Positions 1-6,322 of a stretch of DNA of 39,447 nucleotides are shown here, piece after piece (position 1 is the stretch's first letter; every line of letters begins with the position of its first letter). The notes below the pieces were generated by a model, which saw only the letters and a program-made list of their open reading frames with translations, made no database searches and was not told the DNA's origin. A program made the translations under genes and the position numbers. Origin of the DNA: Erysipelatoclostridium sp. AM42-17 (GTDB lineage Bacteria > Bacillota_I > Bacilli_A > Erysipelotrichales > Coprobacillaceae); assembly GCF_003480255.1 (NCBI RefSeq), contig NZ_QUIN01000023.1, positions 1 through 39,447 of the forward strand, in the 5' to 3' direction.

Positions 1-35
1 ATTGTCTTATTGGCCGAAACAATCTCAACCACAAG

Positions 36-1553
36 TTATTTTAAATTACCTTTGTTTGTTAACGAATAAATTAATTTGATGATATAGATAATCATAAGAT
101 TAAATATACTGGTAAATACGACTTGCCATGCCAGTGGTGAAAGCAGATGACTATTATTTAATAATTGATTGTATGTTGGTATGATGTGTATAATTTGATG
201 ACAAGCATTAAAAATAAAACTAAACAATCCCCAAACAATATTTAAATACGATTGAACAATAAAATAAATTGATTTTAAAATTAGGGATTGATCATTAAAG
301 TAATCATTTAAAATCAATGATACAAGCAAGCAAATAAATACAATTAAAATTGAAATAAGAACATTACATATAAAGTCTATACCGTGATCTAAAACTGTTT
401 TTTTAGATTTGATTTGTCTATTGCTTTGGTCATGATCTACTTGTAAAATGTCTTCATTATCTTGTTGTGCAGTTTCTGCTTCACTTTGACCGTTAATAAT
501 ATCCATTAATTCATTCATGCGTTTTGCATCAATAGAGATTGCTGAAGTAGCCGATGTGACATGATGGTCACTGAATTTTTCGGAAATTGAATCATCAGGT
601 TCATCGATTTGTTTTGAAGGTTTATTTATACTACTACTTTGAATGCTATCTTGTGTATCTTCGAGATGTTTATTTTCGCTATTTTGATTTTGAATCGGAT
701 TATGAGTAGGAATACGTTTTTTATTAAGTAAATGATAAAAATATTGATATGTACGTTCTACAAGTGAAATTAATTGTGGGTCATCGGCATACTTTTCTAG
801 TAATTGATGATAGGTATGCGTTAACTGTGTTTCATTCATGTTTTTTGACATTCCCAAGATAGGTGAGAACATTTCTAATGTATCATATTTAGAAAATAAC
901 AGGATGTTGATAATTTCTAGATTGTTTTTAGCTGTTTTATATACACTTTCTTCAATGGTTGGCGTAGGTGCAACTAAATCCATCATATAAATGACATTCA
1001 TATATAGTTTATTAGCGGCTTCTACTAATGAAGGAAAGTTTGCTACAACAAGCGTATGGTCATAACTGATATTCATTTGTTTACATATAGTCGATAAAAT
1101 TTGAGAATCAGGAAGAGGATTAATTTGACTATCTCCTCCGATAACAAAATCAACATTTTTATAAATTCCAGTGAGTTGCATATATTGTATAGCACGCTTA
1201 CATTTATGAGTTGTAATAACAGCTATTTTTATTCCTTTTTGGCGACAAAATTGAAGAAGTTCATCAACTCCTTCTTTTTTTATGTTTTGTTTTAATTTGC
1301 TATAAGCAAATAAATCTTTTTCAATCATTTGATTAAGATTTTGATTAGATATTTTATCCTGGATAGGAGAGCATTGATACATTGTGTTCATATTGCCTAA
1401 AGAAAGGGTAAATTCATCTTTAGATACAAAACAATCATACTTTTGACATGTATATTTTAAGTAATTATAACGAAGGTGGTTTAAATCTAATAATCCCCCA
1501 TCCAAACTTAAAATGATAAGTTTTATATTTTCAATACTTTGATTGTAAAACAT
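36..1553 (-). CDS. Membrane protein with degenerate HAD-like domain and possible J-like segment
   Basis: 505 residues. The N-terminal ~200 residues follow the HAD hydrolase layout, but the catalytic residues are replaced. Motif I reads LSLDGGLLD, with Ser16 where the nucleophilic Asp belongs; motif II keeps ITT (113-115); the motif III Lys is Asn145; motif IV GD is Ala171-Asn172. It is therefore probably not a phosphatase. Residues 229-278 (SPILGMSKN...YHQLLEKYADD) resemble a DnaJ J-domain whose HPD has become ADD; this is my inference from pattern only. A hydrophilic Ser/Asn/Asp-rich linker (280-385) leads to three predicted membrane helices at about 394-416, 428-450 and 475-497. The start has a GAGGG ribosome site, and an extended -10 (TGCTATAAT, ending near 1575 on the minus strand) lies upstream. 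Function is unknown; a scaffold or sensor at the membrane is possible. Confidence 0.8.
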   Translation of the reverse strand: MFYNQSIENIKLIILSLDGGLLDLNHLRYNYLKYTCQKYDCFVSKDEFTLSLGNMNTMYQCSPIQDKISNQNLNQMIEKDLFAYSKLKQNIKKEGVDELLQFCRQKGIKIAVITTHKCKRAIQYMQLTGIYKNVDFVIGGDSQINPLPDSQILSTICKQMNISYDHTLVVANFPSLVEAANKLYMNVIYMMDLVAPTPTIEESVYKTAKNNLEIINILLFSKYDTLEMFSPILGMSKNMNETQLTHTYHQLLEKYADDPQLISLVERTYQYFYHLLNKKRIPTHNPIQNQNSENKHLEDTQDSIQSSSINKPSKQIDEPDDSISEKFSDHHVTSATSAISIDAKRMNELMDIINGQSEAETAQQDNEDILQVDHDQSNRQIKSKKTVLDHGIDFICNVLISILIVFICLLVSLILNDYFNDQSLILKSIYFIVQSYLNIVWGLFSFIFNACHQIIHIIPTYNQLLNNSHLLSPLAWQVVFTSIFNLMIIYIIKLIYSLTNKGNLK

Positions 1554-1613
1554 GCTATCCCTCCCTTATGGAATATTATAGCATATATTTATAAAATATA
1601 TGAATAAAATATC

Positions 1614-1642
1614 TTGATTTTTATTCATATATGTAATAAAAT
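1614..1642 (+). promoter_or_regulatory. Promoter of tRNA-Lys
   Basis: TTGATT (1614-1619), 17-nt spacer, TAAAAT (1637-1642), 11 nt before the mature tRNA 5' end. Confidence 0.6.
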
Positions 1643-1653
1643 AGTTTCGTTAC

Positions 1654-1729
1654 CTCTCCGTAGCTCAGTTGGTAGAGCATCTGACTCTTAATCAGAGGGT
1701 CCACGGTTCGAGACCGTGCGGGGAGACCA
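1654..1729 (+). tRNA. tRNA-Lys (anticodon CUU)
   Basis: Full cloverleaf: acceptor CTCTCCG pairs with CGGGGAG with one G-U, the D-loop has AGTTGGTA, the anticodon loop CTCTTAA gives CUU at 1687-1689, and the T-loop is TTCGAGA. Discriminator is A and CCA is encoded (1727-1729). It stands alone with its own promoter and terminator. Confidence 0.97.
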
Positions 1730-1740
1730 ATGACAAAATG

Positions 1741-1780
1741 GCTTAAACACTAGTGTTTACTAGATGTTTAGGCTTTTTTT
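1741..1780 (+). terminator. Terminator after tRNA-Lys
   Basis: Long hairpin: GCTTAAACA pairs with TGTTTAGGC (one wobble), with inner CTAGT/ACTAG pairing, followed by seven T. Confidence 0.8.
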
Positions 1781-2074
1781 ATTGTATATAAATGTTTTTT
1801 GCTTGTTTAAATTTAGTTGTATTTAGACGTATTATATTGAATTATAACAAGGTCAAATCAAGGTCAAAAAAACTACTCTTGATTGAGGGGGTTAAATTGT
1901 ATATTTTCTTTATTTATTTTTAACTTATTTTGAATAAAATCTATTTAAAGTGGTCATGAGTTACTTTTCTTACGCTATTTTAATTTGTATATTCGATGTG
2001 ATTAACTTGGTTAGATAGTAACTAAATATAATTAGATATTTGATTTGTGTACAAAAAAAGAAAAAAATTTAAAT
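1781..2074. other. AT-rich gap between tRNA units with a short tandem repeat
   Basis: No convincing gene. The only structure I see is a 10-nt direct repeat, CAAGGTCAAA, at 1848-1857 and 1859-1868 (11-nt period), 119 nt beyond the tRNA-Lys CCA end. Such repeats next to a tRNA can be integrase arm sites or relics, but no integrase or duplicated tRNA end is visible. Confidence 0.4.
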
Positions 2075-2103
2075 TTGACTTGCACAAGGTAGAACGATAT
2101 GTT
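2075..2103 (+). promoter_or_regulatory. Promoter of the tRNA-Ser/tRNA-Asp unit
   Basis: TTGACT (2075-2080), 17-nt spacer, TATGTT (2098-2103). An overlapping alternative is TTGCAC, 17 nt, TATTAT. The tRNA begins 20 nt downstream. Confidence 0.6.
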
Positions 2104-2123
2104 ATTATGATTAGGCAACTGAT

Positions 2124-2214
2124 GGAGACATACTCAAGAGGCTGAAGAGGCGCCCCTGCTAAGGGTGTAGGTCGGGAAACTGGCGCGAGGGTTCAAATCC
2201 CTCTGTCTCCGCCA
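2124..2214 (+). tRNA. tRNA-Ser (anticodon GCU)
   Basis: Class II tRNA with a long variable arm. Acceptor GGAGACA/TGTCTCC, anticodon loop CTGCTAA giving GCU at 2158-2160, T-loop TTCAAAT, discriminator G, encoded CCA (2212-2214). Confidence 0.97.
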
Positions 2215-2229
2215 TTTAAAATAACATAT

Positions 2230-2306
2230 GGTCTGGTAGTTCAGCTGGTTAGAATGCCGCCCTGTCACGGCGGAGGTCGCGGGTTCGAGTCCCGTCCAGA
2301 CCGCCA
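2230..2306 (+). tRNA. tRNA-Asp (anticodon GUC)
   Basis: 77-nt cloverleaf. Acceptor GGTCTGG/CCAGACC, anticodon loop CTGTCAC giving GUC, T-arm TTCGAGT, discriminator G and encoded CCA. It lies 15 nt after tRNA-Ser, so the two are probably one transcript. Confidence 0.97.
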
Positions 2307-2315
2307 TATGAAAAC

Positions 2316-2338
2316 AAAACTGCTTCGGCAGTTTTTTT
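2316..2338 (+). terminator. Terminator of the tRNA-Ser/Asp unit
   Basis: AAACTGC stem with a TTCG tetraloop and GCAGTTT, running into seven T. Confidence 0.9.
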
Positions 2339-2342
2339 GTAT

Positions 2343-2369
2343 AAAAAAAAGCATGTTAAACATGCTTTT
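2343..2369 (-). terminator. Terminator of the Nudix gene, spanning its stop codon
   Basis: On the minus strand AAAAGCATG-TTTAA-CATGC pairs into a run of eight T. The loop contains the TAA stop of the Nudix gene, so the last two codons form the stem. Confidence 0.8.
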
Positions 2370-2886
2370 GGATATAGGCGTACATAACGGCGATAATTGT
2401 TTTAGAGTCTTTGATTTCGTGTTTTAAAACTTTTTGATAGGCTTCGTCGATAGGAAGCATTATGACATCGATAAATTCATCTTCGTCACCATCTCGAGGG
2501 TGATCTACTTTATAAATGTCATTAGCTTCATATAAATGAATGACTTCATCACAATATCCTGGTGTGGGATAAATTTGATCAATTAAGTTCATTGTTTTGC
2601 AATTATATCCTGTTTCTTCTTCTAATTCTCTTTTCCCAGCATCATAGGGATTTTCATCTTTTTCTAATTTTCCTGCAGGAATTTCTAAAAGATCTTGTTG
2701 ATAAGCGTAACGGTATTGTTTGACTAAAATGATTCGATCATCAACAATGGCTAAAATACCAACACCACCATGGTGTCTTACGATTTCCCTAGTTGCTATT
2801 TTTTTGTTAGGACATTCTACGTGGTCTTTATTTACTGTAATGATTTTTCCTTCGTATAGAGTTGTAGAATCGACTTTCTTTTCCAT
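2356..2886 (-). CDS. nudF: Nudix hydrolase, ADP-ribose pyrophosphatase type
   Basis: Likely hydrolyses ADP-ribose or related ADP-sugars to AMP plus sugar phosphate in the cytosol. The Nudix box is complete: G-x5-E-x7-REL-x-EE-x-G, beginning at GKLEKDENPYDAG and ending ELEEETGY. The preceding IPAGKLE and QYRYAY stretches are typical of the NudF group. I start at the ATG at 2886 (176 aa): a GAGGTG ribosome site lies about 7 nt upstream, while the longer GTG start at 2895 overlaps that ribosome site. A candidate promoter is TTTTCA-17 nt-TATACT (2933-2905), which gives a very short leader. A separate transcription unit (candidate sRNA) ends just upstream at 2935. Confidence 0.9.
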   Translation of the reverse strand: MEKKVDSTTLYEGKIITVNKDHVECPNKKIATREIVRHHGGVGILAIVDDRIILVKQYRYAYQQDLLEIPAGKLEKDENPYDAGKRELEEETGYNCKTMNLIDQIYPTPGYCDEVIHLYEANDIYKVDHPRDGDEDEFIDVIMLPIDEAYQKVLKHEIKDSKTIIAVMYAYIQKHV

Positions 2887-2934
2887 ATTTTTCACCTCAT
2901 TAAAAGTATAGTATGATTGTTATAAAATGAAAAT

Positions 2935-3018
2935 AAAAAAGTATGCGGGGGAGCATACTTTCTTATTCACATAAGGGTGATAATAGGGGTTTATTTAAGT
3001 GAACTTGCTTCACTCAAC
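2935..3018 (-). ncRNA. Candidate small regulatory RNA with C-rich single-stranded regions
   Basis: About 84 nt, no coding potential. On the minus strand it has a strong promoter (TTTACA 3052-3047, 16-nt spacer, extended -10 TGCTATAAT ending 3025). Next come a perfect hairpin, AGTGAA/TTCACT (3014-2998), an unpaired linker containing AACCCC and ATCACC (2997-2976), and a second hairpin, CTTAT-GTGA-ATAAG (2975-2962), with a GNRA-type loop. It ends in a terminator hairpin, AAAGTATGC/GCATACTTT (2961-2938), with loop TCCCCC and a T-tract. C-rich loops that match Shine-Dalgarno sequences are typical of Firmicute sRNAs such as RsaE/RoxS; relation to those is not claimed. The alternative is a leader/attenuator of the Nudix gene, whose start lies about 50 nt downstream. 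Confidence 0.65.
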
Positions 3019-3024
3019 AAATAT

Positions 3025-3052
3025 ATTATAGCATATTTGCACAAAATGTAAA
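3025..3052 (-). promoter_or_regulatory. Strong minus-strand promoter of the candidate sRNA
   Basis: TTTACA (3052-3047), 16-nt spacer, TATAAT (3030-3025) preceded by TGC, so an extended -10. There is no open reading frame with a ribosome site directly downstream. Confidence 0.75.
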
Positions 3053-3071
3053 GGGTTACATATAACAAATC

Positions 3072-3099
3072 TTGGCACTGATAAAATTCATGTTATAAT
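3072..3099 (+). promoter_or_regulatory. Promoter of the RluA-family gene
   Basis: TTGGCA (3072-3077), 16-nt spacer, TATAAT (3094-3099). The expected transcription start (~3106) coincides with the GGAGG ribosome site, so the leader would be only about 10 nt. Confidence 0.7.
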
Positions 3100-3115
3100 A
3101 TAGGTGGAGGATTTT

Positions 3116-4084
3116 ATGAAGCAAATAGTAATTAAAAAGAATGATGCTAATCAACGCATAGATAAGTATTTAAAGAAACTATTATGTCGTGCACCTAGCA
3201 GTATGATTTATAAAATGTTTCGAAAAAAAGATATTAAAATAAATGGTAAAAGAGTAAGTGAGAATTATATTTTAAAAGAAAATGATATTTTAGATATGTT
3301 TTTATATGAAGATAAATTTTTGGAATATACACAGGAAAAAGATATTTATCATTTAAAACGCGAATTTAAAGTTTTATATGAAGATGAAAATATTCTGATT
3401 GTTAATAAGCCTGCTGGTTTATTAGTTCATGAGGATATACATGAATCTGTCAATACGCTTTCTAATCAAGTGTTAAGTTATTTGTCTGAAAAAGGTGAAT
3501 TAGATTTATCGCGCGAAAATTCTTTTATGCCTGGTCCTGTTCATCGACTCGATCGTAATACAAGTGGTATTGTTATATTTGGTAAAACTATGGCAGCATT
3601 ACAAGATTTAAATGAAATGATGAAAAAAAGACATCATATTGAAAAAACATATTTAACTATTTGTAAAGGATCATTAACAAAACATCAGGAACTGGTTGGA
3701 TATGTAAAAAAAGTAGAAGGTGAATCAAGAGTTAGGTTTGTAAAAAAAGATACACCTGGGGCACTTGTTATGAAAACGATTATTAACCCAGTTAAAGCTA
3801 ATAATCGATATAGTTTAATAGAGGTTAAGTTGGTTACAGGTAGAATGCATCAAATTAGAATTCATCTATCAAGTATTGATCATCCTATTATTGGGGATCG
3901 TAAATACGGTGATTTTAATTTGAATAAAGAAATTAAAAATAGATTTGGATTAAACCATCAATTATTACATGCTTATAAAATTAAGTTTGTTGATCCATTT
4001 GGGAGTTTGAATTATTTGAAGGATAAAGAAATAATTTGTGATGTAAGTCAAACATTTAAACAAATTGAAAAAACTTTATTTTAA
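3116..4084 (+). CDS. RluA-family 23S rRNA pseudouridine synthase
   Basis: Isomerises specific uridines of rRNA to pseudouridine (RluC/RluD-like). The N-terminal ~65 residues form an S4 RNA-binding domain (QRIDKYLKK...DIKINGKRV). The catalytic core has HRLDRNTSG with the active-site Asp at about residue 146, and GRMHQIRIHL further on. Length (322 aa) is normal for the family. Start chosen at ATG 3116, six nt after GGAGG; the GTG at 3104 overlaps that site. Its exact target uridines cannot be read from the sequence. Confidence 0.92.
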   Translation: MKQIVIKKNDANQRIDKYLKKLLCRAPSSMIYKMFRKKDIKINGKRVSENYILKENDILDMFLYEDKFLEYTQEKDIYHLKREFKVLYEDENILIVNKPAGLLVHEDIHESVNTLSNQVLSYLSEKGELDLSRENSFMPGPVHRLDRNTSGIVIFGKTMAALQDLNEMMKKRHHIEKTYLTICKGSLTKHQELVGYVKKVEGESRVRFVKKDTPGALVMKTIINPVKANNRYSLIEVKLVTGRMHQIRIHLSSIDHPIIGDRKYGDFNLNKEIKNRFGLNHQLLHAYKIKFVDPFGSLNYLKDKEIICDVSQTFKQIEKTLF

Positions 4085-4136
4085 GATACTTAAAAATATA
4101 GTATAATATTTTAATGAAGGGATAAGGAGGAAGACA

Positions 4137-5060
4137 ATGAAATATTATATTGGTATTGACTTAGGGGGAACAAATGTTAGAACTCTTTTAGTTGATGAAA
4201 ATGGAAAATCATATAGTGAAGTAAAAGGAGCTACAGAAAGAGAAAATGGTCCTGATTATGTTGTTTCAAAGATTGTTAGACAAATTGAAGGACTAGATTT
4301 ATCAGTATGTGGAGGAATTTCTGGAGTAGAAGGTATTGGAATAGGTGTTCCAGGTCCTGTTGATGTTATTAAAGGTTCAATGATTATGGCTACTAATTTA
4401 CCAGGTTTTGAAAACTATCCAATTTGTGATAAATTAGCTGATCGTTTTAATTTACCTGTATTTATTGATAATGATGCAAATGTTGCTGGACTTGCTGAAG
4501 CATTATTAGGAGCAGGTAAGAATTATCCTACATGTTATTATGTAACGATTTCAACTGGAATTGGTGGCGCTTTTATTGTTGACGGTAAACTTGTTTCAGG
4601 TGGACGTGGACATGCTGGTGAAATTGGAAATATTATTGTAAAAAATAATGGATATAAATTTGGGGGATTGAATCCAGGCGCTGTTGAAGGAGAAGCAAGT
4701 GGTACAGCTATTACCCGTAAAGGAAAAGAAATCTTAGGAGAAGAAAAAGTATCTCATGCAGGAGATGTCTTCAGACTTGCCAGTGAAGGTGATTTAAAAG
4801 CACAAGGTATTGTTGATGAATGTGTTTCTGAACTTGCTACAATGTTTGCTAATATTGCACATACAGTAGATCCTCACTGCTTTGTAGTAGGTGGCGGTGT
4901 TATGAAAGCTAAGGATTATTTCTTTGATCGTTTAGTAGAACAATTTAACTCTAAAATTCACGTTGGTATGCGTGGACACATTCCTTTGCTTGAAACTGAA
5001 ATAGATGATTGTGGTGCTATTGGAGCAGCTATGTTACCAATGTCTCGTCTAGGAAAATAA
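4137..5060 (+). CDS. glcK: ROK-family glucokinase
   Basis: Phosphorylates glucose with ATP to glucose 6-phosphate. The ATP-binding motif GIDLGGTN is at residues 5-12, the sugar-binding/catalytic segment FIDNDANVAGLAE near 107-119, and GHAGEIGNI follows. The Cys-rich zinc motif common in ROK repressors and many kinases is absent: that region reads GGLNPGAVEGEASG. 307 aa, no DNA-binding domain, so an enzyme rather than a repressor. AGGAGG lies 6 nt before the ATG; TATAAT (4102-4107) is a likely -10. It is a single-gene unit closed by its own terminator. Glucose specificity is a family inference. Confidence 0.88.
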   Translation: MKYYIGIDLGGTNVRTLLVDENGKSYSEVKGATERENGPDYVVSKIVRQIEGLDLSVCGGISGVEGIGIGVPGPVDVIKGSMIMATNLPGFENYPICDKLADRFNLPVFIDNDANVAGLAEALLGAGKNYPTCYYVTISTGIGGAFIVDGKLVSGGRGHAGEIGNIIVKNNGYKFGGLNPGAVEGEASGTAITRKGKEILGEEKVSHAGDVFRLASEGDLKAQGIVDECVSELATMFANIAHTVDPHCFVVGGGVMKAKDYFFDRLVEQFNSKIHVGMRGHIPLLETEIDDCGAIGAAMLPMSRLGK

Positions 5061-5074
5061 TATTTAATTTAATG

Positions 5075-5109
5075 GCTTGATTGCTATTTTATTAGCAATT
5101 AAGCTTTTT
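5075..5109 (+). terminator. Terminator after the glucokinase gene
   Basis: GCTTGATTGCT pairs with AGCAATTAAGC (one G-U), 8-nt loop, then five T. Confidence 0.85.
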
Positions 5110-5148
5110 ATATTTATAGGCATAATCGCTAGTATTTCTGATTAAACA

Positions 5149-5157
5149 TGATATAAT
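5149..5157 (+). promoter_or_regulatory. Extended -10 promoter of mnmA
   Basis: TGATATAAT with no clear -35, 32 nt before the mnmA start. Confidence 0.5.
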
Positions 5158-5188
5158 AGTAAAGCAAAAAAGGATGAGGAGGAATAAT

Positions 5189-6322
5189 ATGGCAAAGAGA
5201 GTTGTACTTGGTTTAAGTGGCGGTGTGGATTCAGCAGTAGCAGCTTATTTATTGAAAAAACAAGGATATGAAGTTATTGGTGTTTTTATGCGTAATTGGG
5301 ATAGTCAATTAAATAATGATATTTTAGGTAATCCTACTAATAACGATGATGTATGCCCTCAAGAAAAAGATTATAATGACGCTAAAGCTGTTGCTAAATG
5401 CTTAGGTATTCCGATTAAAAGAATCGACTTTATCAAAGAATATTGGGATAATGTATTTACATACTTTATTGAAGAATACAAAAAAGGAAGAACACCAAAC
5501 CCTGATATTTTATGCAATAAACATATTAAGTTTAAAGCTTTTTTAGAATATGCTCAAATGCTAGATGCTGATTATATTGCAACGGGGCATTATGCTCGTA
5601 TTGTTCATCATGATGGACAAGATTCAATTATGTTAAAAGGTGTAGATCATAATAAAGATCAAACTTATTTCTTGTGTCAACTTAATCAAAAACAACTACA
5701 AGCTTCTTTATTCCCGCTAGGTGATTTAGAAAAAAGTGAAGTTAGAAAAATTGCAGAAGAACTTGATTTGCCTGTTGCTCATAAAAAGGACAGTACGGGA
5801 ATTTGTTTTATTGGTGAACGTGATTTTAAAGAGTTCTTGCAAAATTATATTCCTGCTAAACCTGGAAAAATGGTAGATATCCAGACAGGAAAAGTGATAG
5901 GAGATCACATTGGTATTATGTATTATACAATTGGACAACGAAAGGGATTAGGCATTGGTGGGGCTGGTGATGCTTGGTTTGTTATTGGAAAAGATTATGA
6001 TAAAAATGTACTTTATATTTGTCAGGGTGATCAAAATGATTGGTTGATGTCTGATGGAGCTTTGATTACAGATGTTAACTGGATGCCTTCTTCAAAACCT
6101 CAAGGTAGTATTCATTGTCAAGCTAAATTTAGATATAGACAAAAAGATAATCCTATTACACTAGAATTTATTGATGAAAATACTGTTAAACTTCACTTTG
6201 ATCAACTTGTAAAATCAGTTACTCCTGGACAAGCTGCTGTCTTCTATGATGGTGATGTTTGTTTAGGTGGTGGTACAATTGAAAAAGTATATAAAGATGG
6301 AAAAGAGATAGAGTATCTATAA
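5189..6322 (+). CDS. mnmA: tRNA-specific 2-thiouridylase
   Basis: Thiolates C2 of wobble U34 in tRNA-Lys, -Glu and -Gln, with sulfur delivered by a cysteine desulfurase/relay. PP-loop SGGVDS is at residues 10-15; the two catalytic cysteines are Cys109 in NPDILCN and Cys206 in DSTGICFIGERDF; ATGHYAR and YYTIGQRKGLGIGG are family signatures. 377 aa. Start at ATG 5189, seven nt after GAGGAGG; an upstream in-frame ATG (5174) would sit on that site. The stop codon shares one base with the recD2 start (TAATG), so the two are coupled. It opens the block conserved in Bacillota. Confidence 0.96.
   Translation: MAKRVVLGLSGGVDSAVAAYLLKKQGYEVIGVFMRNWDSQLNNDILGNPTNNDDVCPQEKDYNDAKAVAKCLGIPIKRIDFIKEYWDNVFTYFIEEYKKGRTPNPDILCNKHIKFKAFLEYAQMLDADYIATGHYARIVHHDGQDSIMLKGVDHNKDQTYFLCQLNQKQLQASLFPLGDLEKSEVRKIAEELDLPVAHKKDSTGICFIGERDFKEFLQNYIPAKPGKMVDIQTGKVIGDHIGIMYYTIGQRKGLGIGGAGDAWFVIGKDYDKNVLYICQGDQNDWLMSDGALITDVNWMPSSKPQGSIHCQAKFRYRQKDNPITLEFIDENTVKLHFDQLVKSVTPGQAAVFYDGDVCLGGGTIEKVYKDGKEIEYL

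Noticed and set aside
1956..2018. 20-codon hydrophobic reading frame in the tRNA gap
   Set aside because: Weak ribosome site, no neighbours or conservation to support it.
2938..2961. The hairpin read as a plus-strand terminator
   Set aside because: The plus strand lacks a proper T-tract and no gene ends there; the minus strand has both a T-tract and an upstream promoter.
4137..5060. ROK protein as a transcriptional repressor
   Set aside because: No N-terminal HTH; length and motifs are those of the kinase group.
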